Part shown: in pieces, positions 37,349 to 45,833 of the stretch
Layout: the number at the start of each line of letters is the position of its first letter
Numbering within the stretch: position 1 is the first letter of the stretch
NCBI RefSeq assembly: GCF_000302595.1
Contig: NZ_JH947128.1
Location: 522,287-586,286, forward strand
DNA from: Pedobacter arcticus A12
GTDB taxonomy: Bacteria > Bacteroidota > Bacteroidia > Sphingobacteriales > Sphingobacteriaceae
DNA length: 64,000 nucleotides
Direction of reading: 5' to 3'
Program-made: the position numbers and the translations under genes
The notes under the pieces: generated by a model
Seen by the model: the letters and a program-made list of their open reading frames with translations, nothing else
Told to the model about the DNA's origin: nothing
The model's database searches: none

Positions 37349-38725
37349 CTAATCGTCTAAAGACATAAATAAATTATTCAAGGATTCGCTAAAGAGTGGA
37401 TGCGCAAACATGGTATGCCTTATTTCGGGGTATGTAATTCTACCCATCATAGCCATCTGCAATACCGACATTACTTCGCCGCCTTCGGCACCAATAATTG
37501 TTGCACCTAAAACCTCCTTTGTTTTGGCATCTACAATGGCTTTCATAAATCCTAAAGTTTCACCAGTTTCATCTGCTCTGGCAACATGGCGCATCGGCAG
37601 TGTGGCAACTTTATAATTTAGTTTTTGCTTTTTTGCTTCACGTTCCGTAATTCCCACACGCCCCATTTGTGGATCGGTAAACATACAGTAAGGAATCAGT
37701 CTGTTTTTGATGCTTCTGCTTTTTTTATTGATAAGGTTATCGTAAATAATTAAATGGTCATTGTAGGCAACATGCGTAAACGCTGGGCCACCTTTTACAT
37801 CGCCTAAAGCATAAATATTTTTTGTAGCTGTTCTCAACTGATTATCAACTAAAATGTGACCCCTGTTATCCGTTTTCACTCCTGCTGCCTTTAAATTTAG
37901 GTTTTCTGTTTGGGGTTTTCTACCAGCAGCTATTAAAATATGACTACAAAGAAAATTTTGCTTTTTGCCGTTTACGGTTGCCATAACCTTTTTTTGTTTT
38001 TTCCCGCTTATCGCTGATACTTTGGAGTTTGTGTGTATTTCTATATTTTCCTTCTTAAATATCTCTGTCATCGAGACGCAAACATCTTCATCCTCATGCG
38101 GAAGCAATGTTTTTGATTGTTCTAAAATGGTGACTTTAGCACCAAACCGGTTCATCATTTGCCCTAGCTCTAAAGCAATATAACCACCACCAATAATTAC
38201 TAAATGTTTCGGAATTTCTTTTAGTTCTAATAATGTTGTAGAGGTGAGATAATCAGTTTCTTCTATACCTTTCAATTTGGGAATTAGCGGACTAGCTCCG
38301 GTATTGATAAAAATCTGCTTGCCGCTGATTTCTATATTGCCTTTAGCGGTTTTCACTTTTAAAGTTTCTTGATCTTGAAAAGAACCCTCACCCATGATGA
38401 TGGTTAGGTTCTTCGTCTTTTTTAATCCCTTGATCGCCCCGTTTCTAAAAGAAGTTACAATATCCTGTTTTCTCTCATAAACTTTATCGTAATCTATGCT
38501 TATGCTTTTACATTTAACGCCCCAACGTTCTGAGTTCTTTACGATATGAGCCACCCTAGCAGAAAAGATCATCGTTTTGGTAGGCGAACAGCCATCGTTA
38601 ATACAAGTTCCACCGATAATCCGCTTTTCAATCAATGCCACTTTTTTGCCAGCCTTCGCTAATTTCTTAGCCAAGGGGATCCCTGCCTGGCCTGCTCCAA
38701 TAACTATTGCATCAAATTTTTTCAT
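37349..38725 (-). CDS. Pyridine nucleotide-disulfide oxidoreductase (mercuric reductase/lipoamide dehydrogenase-like)
   Basis: 458 residues. The FAD motif is VIGAGQAGIPLAKKLA, the redox-active disulfide is GGTCINDGCSPTKT (CxxxxC), the NAD(P) motif is VIIGGGYIALELGQMM, ALGDVKGGPAF marks the second FAD contact, and the dimerisation domain has HPLFSESLNNL with the conserved His. The P of SPTK and the lack of N-terminal HMA or C-terminal CC argue against true mercuric reductase, and no lipoyl complex genes are near. Likely a soluble thiol/disulfide or quinone reductase of unknown substrate. Confidence 0.85.
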   Translation of the reverse strand: MKKFDAIVIGAGQAGIPLAKKLAKAGKKVALIEKRIIGGTCINDGCSPTKTMIFSARVAHIVKNSERWGVKCKSISIDYDKVYERKQDIVTSFRNGAIKGLKKTKNLTIIMGEGSFQDQETLKVKTAKGNIEISGKQIFINTGASPLIPKLKGIEETDYLTSTTLLELKEIPKHLVIIGGGYIALELGQMMNRFGAKVTILEQSKTLLPHEDEDVCVSMTEIFKKENIEIHTNSKVSAISGKKQKKVMATVNGKKQNFLCSHILIAAGRKPQTENLNLKAAGVKTDNRGHILVDNQLRTATKNIYALGDVKGGPAFTHVAYNDHLIIYDNLINKKSRSIKNRLIPYCMFTDPQMGRVGITEREAKKQKLNYKVATLPMRHVARADETGETLGFMKAIVDAKTKEVLGATIIGAEGGEVMSVLQMAMMGRITYPEIRHTMFAHPLFSESLNNLFMSLDD

Positions 38726-38795
38726 ATTATGCTATTTTCCGCCATCACCAAATAGCGTACAAATAGTAAGCAATAACTTTACCAAGGAAAGCTAT

Positions 38796-38831
38796 AAAAA
38801 AAAGAGGCTATCTCTAATAAGAAATAGCCTC
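38796..38831 (-). terminator. Rho-independent terminator after the NTF2-like gene
   Basis: On the minus strand GAGGCTAT (38824-38831) pairs with ATAGCCTC (38804-38811), followed by a run of eight T. Confidence 0.9.
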
Positions 38832-38860
38832 CGTTTTAAGGTTAATCTGTATGTGCTTTT

Positions 38861-39295
38861 TTATTTGTATTCTGAAGAAACGGAATTAATTTTCCAATCT
38901 TTACCAGCTTTCACAAGTGTAATGTAATTCTCTCTGGTAAATGTATCATAAACTTGGCTCACCTTTACTAGCGTATAGCTTTCTGTATTAACTACCACGG
39001 CTGACAAGACTTCGCACTGCTGTGTAATGCCTTTGTTTTTGGCTAAAAATCCGTATTCCTCACTTTTTGAATGACTGGTTGTTTTCCCGTTAGCGGAAAT
39101 ACTAAATTTTGCATCATCAGTAAATATTTTATTGAAATTAGATAGGTCGCCATACTTAATCAGATTCACATAGTTACTTATGCTAACATCCATAGTTTGA
39201 ACAGTGGCTGTACCGTCATCTGTTTTCGCAAAGCTTATGGTAGCGGTAAGCATTACAATGGCTAAGAATGATTTTTTTAGGTTAAAAATTTTCAT
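38861..39295 (-). CDS. Exported NTF2-like (nuclear transport factor 2 family) protein
   Basis: 144 residues with a cleavable signal peptide (SFLAIVMLTATISFAK). The mature part has the cone-shaped NTF2/SnoaL pattern: an N-terminal helix pair (ISNYVNLIKYGDLSNFNKIF), TDDAKFSI, and C-terminal strands ending 'TLVKAGKDWKINSVSSEY', which is characteristic of lumazine-binding-like/DUF4440 relatives. No catalytic residues can be assigned. Single gene. Confidence 0.8.
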   Translation of the reverse strand: MKIFNLKKSFLAIVMLTATISFAKTDDGTATVQTMDVSISNYVNLIKYGDLSNFNKIFTDDAKFSISANGKTTSHSKSEEYGFLAKNKGITQQCEVLSAVVVNTESYTLVKVSQVYDTFTRENYITLVKAGKDWKINSVSSEYK

Positions 39296-39605
39296 GGTTT
39301 TAAATATTAGTTGTTTAATTGTTATGTAATATAGACGGCACCATGAGCTAAAAAGTTACAGTTGGATTACAAAAAAAAAAATTTAGGGTGAGAGGAGAAA
39401 ATCTGGTCCAAAGAAAGCGCTAGATTTAGTGTTTGCAAGAGGAAAACTAGTCACCAAAAAAAACTAAATTAATGTGCCAGTAGATGCGCCAAGACCTAGT
39501 TAAGTTTGCCCGAAAACACCTATTTTAGTTTTACTAATTAACTCAGAAATTAATTGGCGCAAAAAATTAGATTTGTTATTTGCTTGGATAAAAACTTCTA
39601 AAAAG
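39296..39605. other. Non-coding stretch with no recognisable feature
   Basis: About 310 AT-rich bases between the NTF2-like gene start and the tRNA terminator. It contains an A11 run near 39371 and no ORF, repeat core or hairpin that I could support. It should include the promoter of the NTF2-like gene on the minus strand. Confidence 0.5.
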
Positions 39606-39634
39606 ACAAAAGAGAGCAAAATGCTCTCTTTTGT
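39600..39634 (-). terminator. Strong terminator after tRNA-Arg
   Basis: A perfect 13-bp stem, ACAAAAGAGAGCA (39622-39634 minus strand) / TGCTCTCTTTTGT (39606-39618), with a 3-base loop and a T-rich tail on the minus strand. It starts 5 bases after the tRNA. Confidence 0.93.
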
Positions 39635-39639
39635 TGCTG

Positions 39640-39711
39640 TGGCTCCGACGAGAATCGAACTCATATCTAAAGTTTAGGAAACTTCTATTCTATCCGTTGA
39701 ACTACGGAGCC
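39640..39711 (-). tRNA. tRNA-Arg (anticodon CCT)
   Basis: 72 bases fold as a cloverleaf: acceptor GGCTCCG/CGGAGCC, D arm GTTC-GAAT, anticodon arm GAAGT/ACTTT with loop TTCCTAA (anticodon CCT, reading AGG), and T arm ATGAG-TTCGATT-CTCGT. CCA is not encoded. It begins 17 bases after the metG stop on the same strand, so it is probably cut out of a metG-tRNA transcript. Confidence 0.95.
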
Positions 39712-39728
39712 TTTTAAAAAAAAAGTTC

Positions 39729-41792
39729 TTACCTCACCACACTTCCAACTCCAAACTCTTCCTTAGGAGCCACAAAAGTAAGTTTTCCATCTGAATTTTC
39801 TGCCATTAAAATCATTCCTTGTGAAAGAATTCCTTTGATTTCTCGTGGTTCTAAGTTAATTAAGATACTTACCTGTTGACCAACAATACTTTCTGGTGCA
39901 AAAAACTCTGCAATTCCCGAAACTACCGTTCTTTGATCTAAACCAGTATCAACAGTAAGTTTCAATAATTTTTTAGTCTTCGCTACCTTTTCTGCGGTTA
40001 ATATTTTGCCTGTTCTAATATCTAACGATGCAAAATCATCAAAACTGATATTTGCCTTTGCTGGCACAAGCGCTGGTGAATTTGCTGCTTTTGCTTCTTC
40101 TTTTTTAACAGCTAACTTAGCTAACTGCCTCTCCACTTGTTCATCTTCTACTTTTTCGAACAGTAAACTTGCCGGATTTAGCTGATGCCCGTCGGAAAAA
40201 ACAATTACTTCATTATAGCTTTTATCTGCTACTGCGATGTTGAGCATCGTTGCCAACTTTTTACTTGAATGCGGTAAAAATGCCTGCGAAAGAATTGTTA
40301 AATGTGCGATGATATGCAAACAGTTCTGCAAAACCTCTCTAGTCTCTTCTGGGTTTTCTTTGAAGGTTTTCCACGGTTCTTTCTCTGTCAAGTACTTATT
40401 CCCTAGCCTCGCCACATCCATTAATGAGGCAATAGCATTTCTAAATTTATAGTCTGTTAAGTACTTATCAATATCTGCGTATGCAGTTTCTATATGCGTT
40501 GCTAAAGTTTCATCTTTCAATTTTTCTCCGCCCAATACTTTTCCGTCAAAGTATTTGTGCATCAAAATCATCACCCTGTTTACAAAATTTCCGAAAATAG
40601 CCACCAACTCATTGTTTACACGAGCTTGGTAATCTTTCCAGGTAAATTCGCTATCGCTGGTTTCGGGCATAATAGACGTCAACACATAGCGCAGTTCATC
40701 CTGCTTATTGGGGAATTCTTCTAAATACTCATGCAACCAAACTGCATGATTTCTGGATGTAGAAAGCTTATCGCCCTCTAGGTTCAAAAACTCATTTGCA
40801 GGTACATTTTCTGGCAAAATATAATCGCCATGCGCATTCAATATAGACGGAAAGGTAATACAATGAAAAACAATATTGTCTTTACCTATAAAGTGAATCA
40901 GGCATGAATTATCTGCTTCATTTTCCTGCTTTTTCCAGTACAGTTGCCAATCTTTATCATTATCAATTGCCCACTGTTTTGTAGCAGAAATATAGCCAAT
41001 TGGCGCATCTAACCACACATAAAGCTTTTTACCCTCGGCTTCCATCAAAGGCACATCAATTCCCCAATCCAAATCACGAGTCATGGAACGTGGTTGTAAA
41101 CCCTGCTTTAACCAAGAGCTACACTGCCCGTAAACATTTGTTTTCCAGCTATCCTTTTTCCCTTCTAACAACCATTCCTCTAACCAAGGCTGGTACTTGT
41201 CTAAAGGCAAATACCAATGTTTAGTAGGCTTTAAAATCGGTTTATTCCCACTTAAGGTTGACCGTGGATTAACCAACTCGGTTGGACTTAATGATGTTCC
41301 ACATTTTTCGCATTGGTCGCCGTAAGCGTTGTCATTACCACAATTTGGGCAAGTACCAATAATATAACGATCGGCTAAAAACTGCTGAAACTCTTCATCA
41401 AAATATTGATCAGAAAACTTTTCTATAAACTCTCCTTTTTCGTAAAGATTCAAGAAAAACTCTTTCGATAAATCGTGGTGAATAGGTGCAGAAGTGCGGT
41501 GGTAAATATCAAAAGCAATCCCAAAATCTTCAAAACTTTTTTTTATCTGATGATGATACTGGTCAATGATTGCTTGTGGCGTAGTTCCCTCTTTTTTGGC
41601 TTTGATAGTGATAGCCGCACCATGCTCATCAGAACCGCATACATAAACTACGTCTTTTTTCTGCAAGCGCAAATGGCGCACAAATATATCAGCTGGCAAA
41701 TAAGCCCCGGCTAAATGACCGATATGTAAAGGTCCGTTGGCATAAGGCAAAGCGGAAGTAACAGTATATCTTTTATAATTTTTATTAGTCAA
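39729..41792 (-). CDS. metG: Methionine--tRNA ligase
   Basis: Class I synthetase, 687 residues. The HIGH motif is GPLHIGHLAGAYL, the KMSKS motif appears as KLSTSRN, and the zinc knuckle has four Cys in CPNCGNDNAYGDQCEKC. A C-terminal EMAP/Trbp111 tRNA-binding domain (DIRTGKILTAEKV, VSGIAEFF, NLEPREIKG) is fused, as in dimeric bacterial MetRS. Aminoacylates initiator and elongator tRNA-Met in the cytosol. Followed directly by tRNA-Arg. Confidence 0.96.
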   Translation of the reverse strand: MTNKNYKRYTVTSALPYANGPLHIGHLAGAYLPADIFVRHLRLQKKDVVYVCGSDEHGAAITIKAKKEGTTPQAIIDQYHHQIKKSFEDFGIAFDIYHRTSAPIHHDLSKEFFLNLYEKGEFIEKFSDQYFDEEFQQFLADRYIIGTCPNCGNDNAYGDQCEKCGTSLSPTELVNPRSTLSGNKPILKPTKHWYLPLDKYQPWLEEWLLEGKKDSWKTNVYGQCSSWLKQGLQPRSMTRDLDWGIDVPLMEAEGKKLYVWLDAPIGYISATKQWAIDNDKDWQLYWKKQENEADNSCLIHFIGKDNIVFHCITFPSILNAHGDYILPENVPANEFLNLEGDKLSTSRNHAVWLHEYLEEFPNKQDELRYVLTSIMPETSDSEFTWKDYQARVNNELVAIFGNFVNRVMILMHKYFDGKVLGGEKLKDETLATHIETAYADIDKYLTDYKFRNAIASLMDVARLGNKYLTEKEPWKTFKENPEETREVLQNCLHIIAHLTILSQAFLPHSSKKLATMLNIAVADKSYNEVIVFSDGHQLNPASLLFEKVEDEQVERQLAKLAVKKEEAKAANSPALVPAKANISFDDFASLDIRTGKILTAEKVAKTKKLLKLTVDTGLDQRTVVSGIAEFFAPESIVGQQVSILINLEPREIKGILSQGMILMAENSDGKLTFVAPKEEFGVGSVVR

Positions 41793-41904
41793 AACTAAAT
41801 GTTTGGGTTGTTTTATTAATTTGCAAAGATAATTGATAATGGTTAAAATCTAAGCTATCGCAAAAGATAAATAATTTGTGCGCTTTAACACGCTTTTCGC
41901 TGTA

Positions 41905-41977
41905 TCTTTTTATTTGTTTCCCTCCAGCTCCGCCCAGGACAACAAACAAAAAGGATGTCGCTACTATCGTTAACGCC
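41905..41977 (-). repeat. GTTAGGGAT element, copy D, with long A/T hairpin
   Basis: The minus strand of 41953-41977 reads GGCGTTAACGATAGTAGCG and onward. It is followed by CTTTTTGTTTG that can pair with CAAATAAAAAG around a GGGCGGAGCTGGAGG loop, the same layout as copy B. It fills the gap between divergent metG and the LD-carboxypeptidase. Confidence 0.55.
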
Positions 41978-42006
41978 TTATAATACTTATAAAAATTTAG
42001 AAATCG

Positions 42007-42900
42007 ATGACCCATCCACCCTATTTAAAAAAAGGAGACAAAATAGCCATTACCTGTCCGGCTAAAGCTTTAAAATCTCCAATGACTGATGCAATTTTGC
42101 TGTTAGAGTCTTGGGGCTTGAAAGTTGTTTTAGGCGAAACTGTAGGTGCTGTTCATCATCAGTTTTCTGGAACAGATGAAATGCGGGAAAGGGACATGCA
42201 AAAATTCATTAACGACAACACGATAAAAGCAATCATTGCAGCTAGAGGGGGCTATGGCTGTATCAGAATTGTAGACGACATAGATTGGATGCCCTTAATC
42301 CGAAATCCAAAATGGGTCATCGGTTTTAGCGACATTACTGTTTTTCATCTACAATTGCAAAGCATGGGCTTGCAAAGTTTACACGCACAAATGCCCTCTA
42401 CCATTGCCGAAAGCTCAAAAGAAGGCTTAGAAAGTTTAAGAAAAACCCTTTTTGGAGAAAGTATACAATACACTTTTGCTGCGGATACTGGAAACAGAAA
42501 AGGGGTATGCCAAGGTGAATTAATTGGAGGGAATCTAACCTTATTGGTAGCATGTATAAATTCTGTAAATGATATAGATTATAGCAATAAGATTCTTTTT
42601 ATAGAAGATGTTGGCGAATATGCTTATGCTGTTGACAGAATGATCCGCACTTTAGACAGAGCAGGCAAACTAAAAAACTTGAAGGGCTTAATAGTTGGCG
42701 GCTTTACCAACATCAAGCAAGATGACCCTCCATTTGGCTATTCAGCGTATGAAATCATCAATTCTGTGGTTGCTAAATATAATTTTCCGGTAGGTTTCAA
42801 TTTCCCTGCGGGCCATTTACCAGACAATAGGGCTTTAATTTTAGGAAGAGAAGTCAAACTTGAAGTCGGAATTGAAAGCTCAAACCTTAAATTCTTATAG
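42007..42900 (+). CDS. LD-carboxypeptidase (peptidase family S66)
   Basis: 297 residues. Cleaves the terminal D-Ala from peptidoglycan tetrapeptides during recycling (LdcA role). The nucleophile is Ser108 in WVIGFSDITVFH, the catalytic Glu is in ILFIEDVGEYAYAVDRM, and the His is expected in the C-terminal NFPAGHLPDN. The glycine-rich IAARGGYGCIRIVDDID is a family hallmark. It has no signal peptide, consistent with a cytosolic enzyme. It converges with oxyR with only 3 bases between stops. Confidence 0.92.
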   Translation: MTHPPYLKKGDKIAITCPAKALKSPMTDAILLLESWGLKVVLGETVGAVHHQFSGTDEMRERDMQKFINDNTIKAIIAARGGYGCIRIVDDIDWMPLIRNPKWVIGFSDITVFHLQLQSMGLQSLHAQMPSTIAESSKEGLESLRKTLFGESIQYTFAADTGNRKGVCQGELIGGNLTLLVACINSVNDIDYSNKILFIEDVGEYAYAVDRMIRTLDRAGKLKNLKGLIVGGFTNIKQDDPPFGYSAYEIINSVVAKYNFPVGFNFPAGHLPDNRALILGREVKLEVGIESSNLKFL

Positions 42901-42903
42901 TCT

Positions 42904-43836
42904 TTATTCGATAGAGATTAATGCTTTCTTTTTCTTGCTTTTCATCCTTTTTGGGATTGCCAGCAGTATTTCTTGCTCCAAGGCATCAATCATTCTTTTT
43001 TTGATGAAATTCTTATGCGTTACGATACTGATTTCTCGACTAGGTTCTGGACTTTTAAAATACCGTACCCGATCCATCTGCTTCATAGAGAAATCCTGTA
43101 TAGCGAGTTCTGGCAATATGGTAATACCTTCGTTCACATCGACCATTTTTATCAAAGTCTCAATACTTCCGGTGTTATAATTAAGTTTATGATGGTTTGA
43201 TTTGGTATGCTGGCAAATATTTAAAACCTGGTTGCGCATACAATGCCCTTCGTTCAAAAGCCAAAGATTATCTACATCCAAATCATTGGTGGTTAATGCT
43301 TTTTTCTTAAACATCGGACTGCTTTTGGTGAGGTAGCTTACGAAATTTTCGTAATACACCGGACGTTCCTCTAAAAAATCCTCATCAAGCGGGGTTGCTA
43401 GTATGCCACAATCCAAAAGACCAACTTTTATTTGCTTAATAATATGCTCGGTAGTCAGCTCGGAGATAGAAAGGCGAATTTTGGGATATTTCACTAAAAA
43501 GCCACCAATCACCTTGGGAATTAAGTATGGCGCCACTGTTGGGATCACGCCAATCTTCAATTCACCCCCTATTTCGCCTTTACGCTCTTCAATAATATCT
43601 CTTATCTTAAAACTTTCTTGCAGTAGTATTCGGGCTTGCTCTATAATCTCGATACCAATCTCGGTAGGTGTAATCGGTTGCCTGGACCTATCAAATAACT
43701 TCACCCCTAAATGCTCTTCCAGTTTTTGGATCTGCATACTTAAAGTGGGCTGTGTCACAAAACACTTCTCGGCCGCTAGCACAAAACTACGATACGTATC
43801 TACTGCCACAGCATATTCAAGTTGAGTAATTGTCAT
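42904..43836 (-). CDS. oxyR: Hydrogen peroxide-sensing LysR regulator OxyR
   Basis: 310 residues. An N-terminal helix-turn-helix (SFVLAAEKCFVTQPTLSMQIQKLE) precedes the effector domain. The two redox cysteines, Cys199 and Cys208, lie in NEGHCMRNQVLNIC at the same positions as in E. coli OxyR, so disulfide-switch activation by peroxide is well supported. No catalase or ahpC gene is adjacent, so it acts on distant targets. Confidence 0.93.
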   Translation of the reverse strand: MTITQLEYAVAVDTYRSFVLAAEKCFVTQPTLSMQIQKLEEHLGVKLFDRSRQPITPTEIGIEIIEQARILLQESFKIRDIIEERKGEIGGELKIGVIPTVAPYLIPKVIGGFLVKYPKIRLSISELTTEHIIKQIKVGLLDCGILATPLDEDFLEERPVYYENFVSYLTKSSPMFKKKALTTNDLDVDNLWLLNEGHCMRNQVLNICQHTKSNHHKLNYNTGSIETLIKMVDVNEGITILPELAIQDFSMKQMDRVRYFKSPEPSREISIVTHKNFIKKRMIDALEQEILLAIPKRMKSKKKKALISIE

Positions 43837-43880
43837 GCTGTAAAATAGATAAATTCTATGGCAAAAGAAATAGCTATCTA

Positions 43881-43919
43881 TAAATAAAAAAAGGAGGTCT
43901 AGCCTCCTTTTTTTATTTA
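43881..43919 (-). terminator. Strong terminator after glmS
   Basis: AAAAAAAGGAGG (43886-43897) pairs with CCTCCTTTTTTT (43903-43914) around a 5-base loop, and flanking TAAAT/ATTTA extends the stem to 17 bp. Because it is A/T-flanked on both sides it can work in either direction. Confidence 0.93.
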
Positions 43920-43923
43920 ATTT

Positions 43924-45765
43924 TTATTCTACCGTTACCGACTTTGCAAGGTTTCGTGGCTGATCCACGTTACAACCTCTTAAAACCGCAATATGATAAG
44001 ACAACAATTGTAAAGGGATAGTAGCTAGAAGCGGCAAGAAAGCCTCATCACTTGCCGGTATTTCTATCGCATAATCCGCCATCTTAACCACCTCCGTATC
44101 GCCCTCCGTAACAATGGCAACAACTATTCCTTTCCGGGCTTTTACTTCCTGTATGTTAGAAATTACTTTTTCGTAAGATGAATTTTTAGTAGCAATTACG
44201 ATAACCGGCATTTCTTCGTCAATCAACGCGATTGGGCCATGTTTCATTTCTGCTGCCGGGTATCCTTCTGCATGGATGTAAGAAATCTCTTTCAATTTCA
44301 ACGCACCTTCTAAGGCCACAGGGAAACCGCTCCCTCTCCCTAAAAAAAGTGCATTTCTAGAGTCTTTAAATTTTTTGGAAATCTCCAAAATCATTTTATC
44401 AGATTCTAGGGCTTTTTCAACCATACTTGGAATACGCTCTAGCTCGCTCAGTAAAGAAATCAGCTTTGTTTGAGGTAAAGTACCTTTCTTCTCAGCCATA
44501 TAAAAAGCCAATAAAGTTAAAGCTGTTACCTGTGCAGTAAATGCTTTTGTTGATGCCACGCCAATTTCTGGTCCCGCATGTGTATAAATCCCCGCATCAG
44601 ATAAACGAGGAATAGATGCACCAACCACATTACAAATACCAAAGATCGTTGCACCTTTCGCTTTCGCCATTTCAATAGCGGCCATGGTATCGGCTGTTTC
44701 TCCAGATTGTGAAATTGCAATAACAATATCTTTCTCGGTTATAATTGGGTTACGATACCTGAATTCCGATGCGTATTCTACCTCAACCGGTATTCTCGCA
44801 TACTCTTCAATTAAATACTCGCCAACTAACCCTGCATGCCATGAAGTACCACAGGCTACAATGATAATTCTGTTTGCATTCTTAAACTTTTTGGTATAAT
44901 CTTTAATTCCACCGAGTTTAATTTTACCTTCTAATGGATAAATACGACCACGCATACATTCAGTGATAGAACGTGGTTGCTCATAAATTTCCTTAAGCAT
45001 GAAGTGATCATAACCACCTTTTTCTATCATTTCGAGTTTAATCTCGAGCTGCTGAACGTAAGGAGTTTTTATTTCATTATCAATTGACCTAATAACCAGC
45101 TCGTCTGTTTTCAGATAAGCAATTTCGTTATCATCTAAATAAATCACATTCTTAGTGTATTCTACAATTGGTGTAGCATCAGAAGCAATAAAATACTCGT
45201 TTACTCCAACACCGATAACCATCGGACTTCCTTTTCGAGCCGCAATTAGCATTTCGGGATCCTCTTTGCTCATGATTACAATTGCATAAGCACCAACAAC
45301 CTGCTTTAAAGCCTCACGAACTGCTTCTTGCAAATCGATTTTAGCTTCTTTTCGGATGTCCTCAATTAAGTGGATCAAAACTTCCGTATCTGTATCGCTT
45401 TTAAAAACGTGGCCACGGCTAATGAGCTCCTCTTTTAAGGGACCGTAGTTTTCAATAATACCGTTATGAATGATTGCTAATTTTTCGTCACCAGATTGGT
45501 GAGGGTGTGAGTTTTTATCATTTGGCGGCCCGTGTGTTGCCCAACGGGTATGCCCCATACCCACAGATCCAGAATGATCTTTTCCTGCGATAAAGTTCTC
45601 TAACGTGGCAACTTTCCCTGCCTTTTTGTAGATATTTAACTTTGATGAATGATCCAACAGTGCTACTCCAGCACTATCGTAACCTCGATATTCTAAACGT
45701 TGTAATCCTTTAATGATAATAGGATAGGCTTCTCTGAAGCCGATATAACCAACAATTCCACACAT
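43924..45765 (-). CDS. glmS: Glutamine--fructose-6-phosphate aminotransferase (isomerizing)
   Basis: Makes glucosamine-6-phosphate from fructose-6-phosphate and glutamine, the entry to peptidoglycan and LPS amino sugars. 613 residues. The N-terminal Ntn amidotransferase uses Cys2 exposed after Met removal (MCGIVGYIGF), with GHTRWATHG and HNGIIENY. Two SIS domains follow (ACGTSWHAG, ISQSGETADT, GPEIGVASTKAFT, and C-terminal PRNLAKSVTVE). A terminator-like hairpin with U8 ends at the start codon, so its expression may be attenuated or driven from within the hairpin. Confidence 0.97.
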   Translation of the reverse strand: MCGIVGYIGFREAYPIIIKGLQRLEYRGYDSAGVALLDHSSKLNIYKKAGKVATLENFIAGKDHSGSVGMGHTRWATHGPPNDKNSHPHQSGDEKLAIIHNGIIENYGPLKEELISRGHVFKSDTDTEVLIHLIEDIRKEAKIDLQEAVREALKQVVGAYAIVIMSKEDPEMLIAARKGSPMVIGVGVNEYFIASDATPIVEYTKNVIYLDDNEIAYLKTDELVIRSIDNEIKTPYVQQLEIKLEMIEKGGYDHFMLKEIYEQPRSITECMRGRIYPLEGKIKLGGIKDYTKKFKNANRIIIVACGTSWHAGLVGEYLIEEYARIPVEVEYASEFRYRNPIITEKDIVIAISQSGETADTMAAIEMAKAKGATIFGICNVVGASIPRLSDAGIYTHAGPEIGVASTKAFTAQVTALTLLAFYMAEKKGTLPQTKLISLLSELERIPSMVEKALESDKMILEISKKFKDSRNALFLGRGSGFPVALEGALKLKEISYIHAEGYPAAEMKHGPIALIDEEMPVIVIATKNSSYEKVISNIQEVKARKGIVVAIVTEGDTEVVKMADYAIEIPASDEAFLPLLATIPLQLLSYHIAVLRGCNVDQPRNLAKSVTVE

Positions 45766-45814
45766 AAAAAAAAACTATATTTTGAAGATTGGTCGCTAAT
45801 CTACAAAATATAGT
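45766..45814 (-). terminator. Hairpin plus T8 touching the glmS start codon
   Basis: On the minus strand ACTATATTTTG (45804-45814) pairs perfectly with CAAAATATAGT (45774-45784). An inner AGATT/AATCT helix adds five pairs, and eight T lead straight into the glmS ATG (45763-45765). It probably ends the glgA-like/DUF4270 transcript. TATATTTTG within the left arm resembles a -7 box and could start glmS. Confidence 0.75.
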
Positions 45815-45833
45815 CTCATTTATAACAGGAATT

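Noticed and set aside
37349-38725. Mercuric reductase and a mercury-resistance locus
   Set aside because: No HMA domain, no C-terminal Cys pair, and no mer genes nearby. Only the general disulfide reductase fold is supported.
41785-42015. 76-codon minus-strand ORF upstream of metG
   Set aside because: It runs through repeat copy D and the metG promoter region and shows no protein-like pattern.
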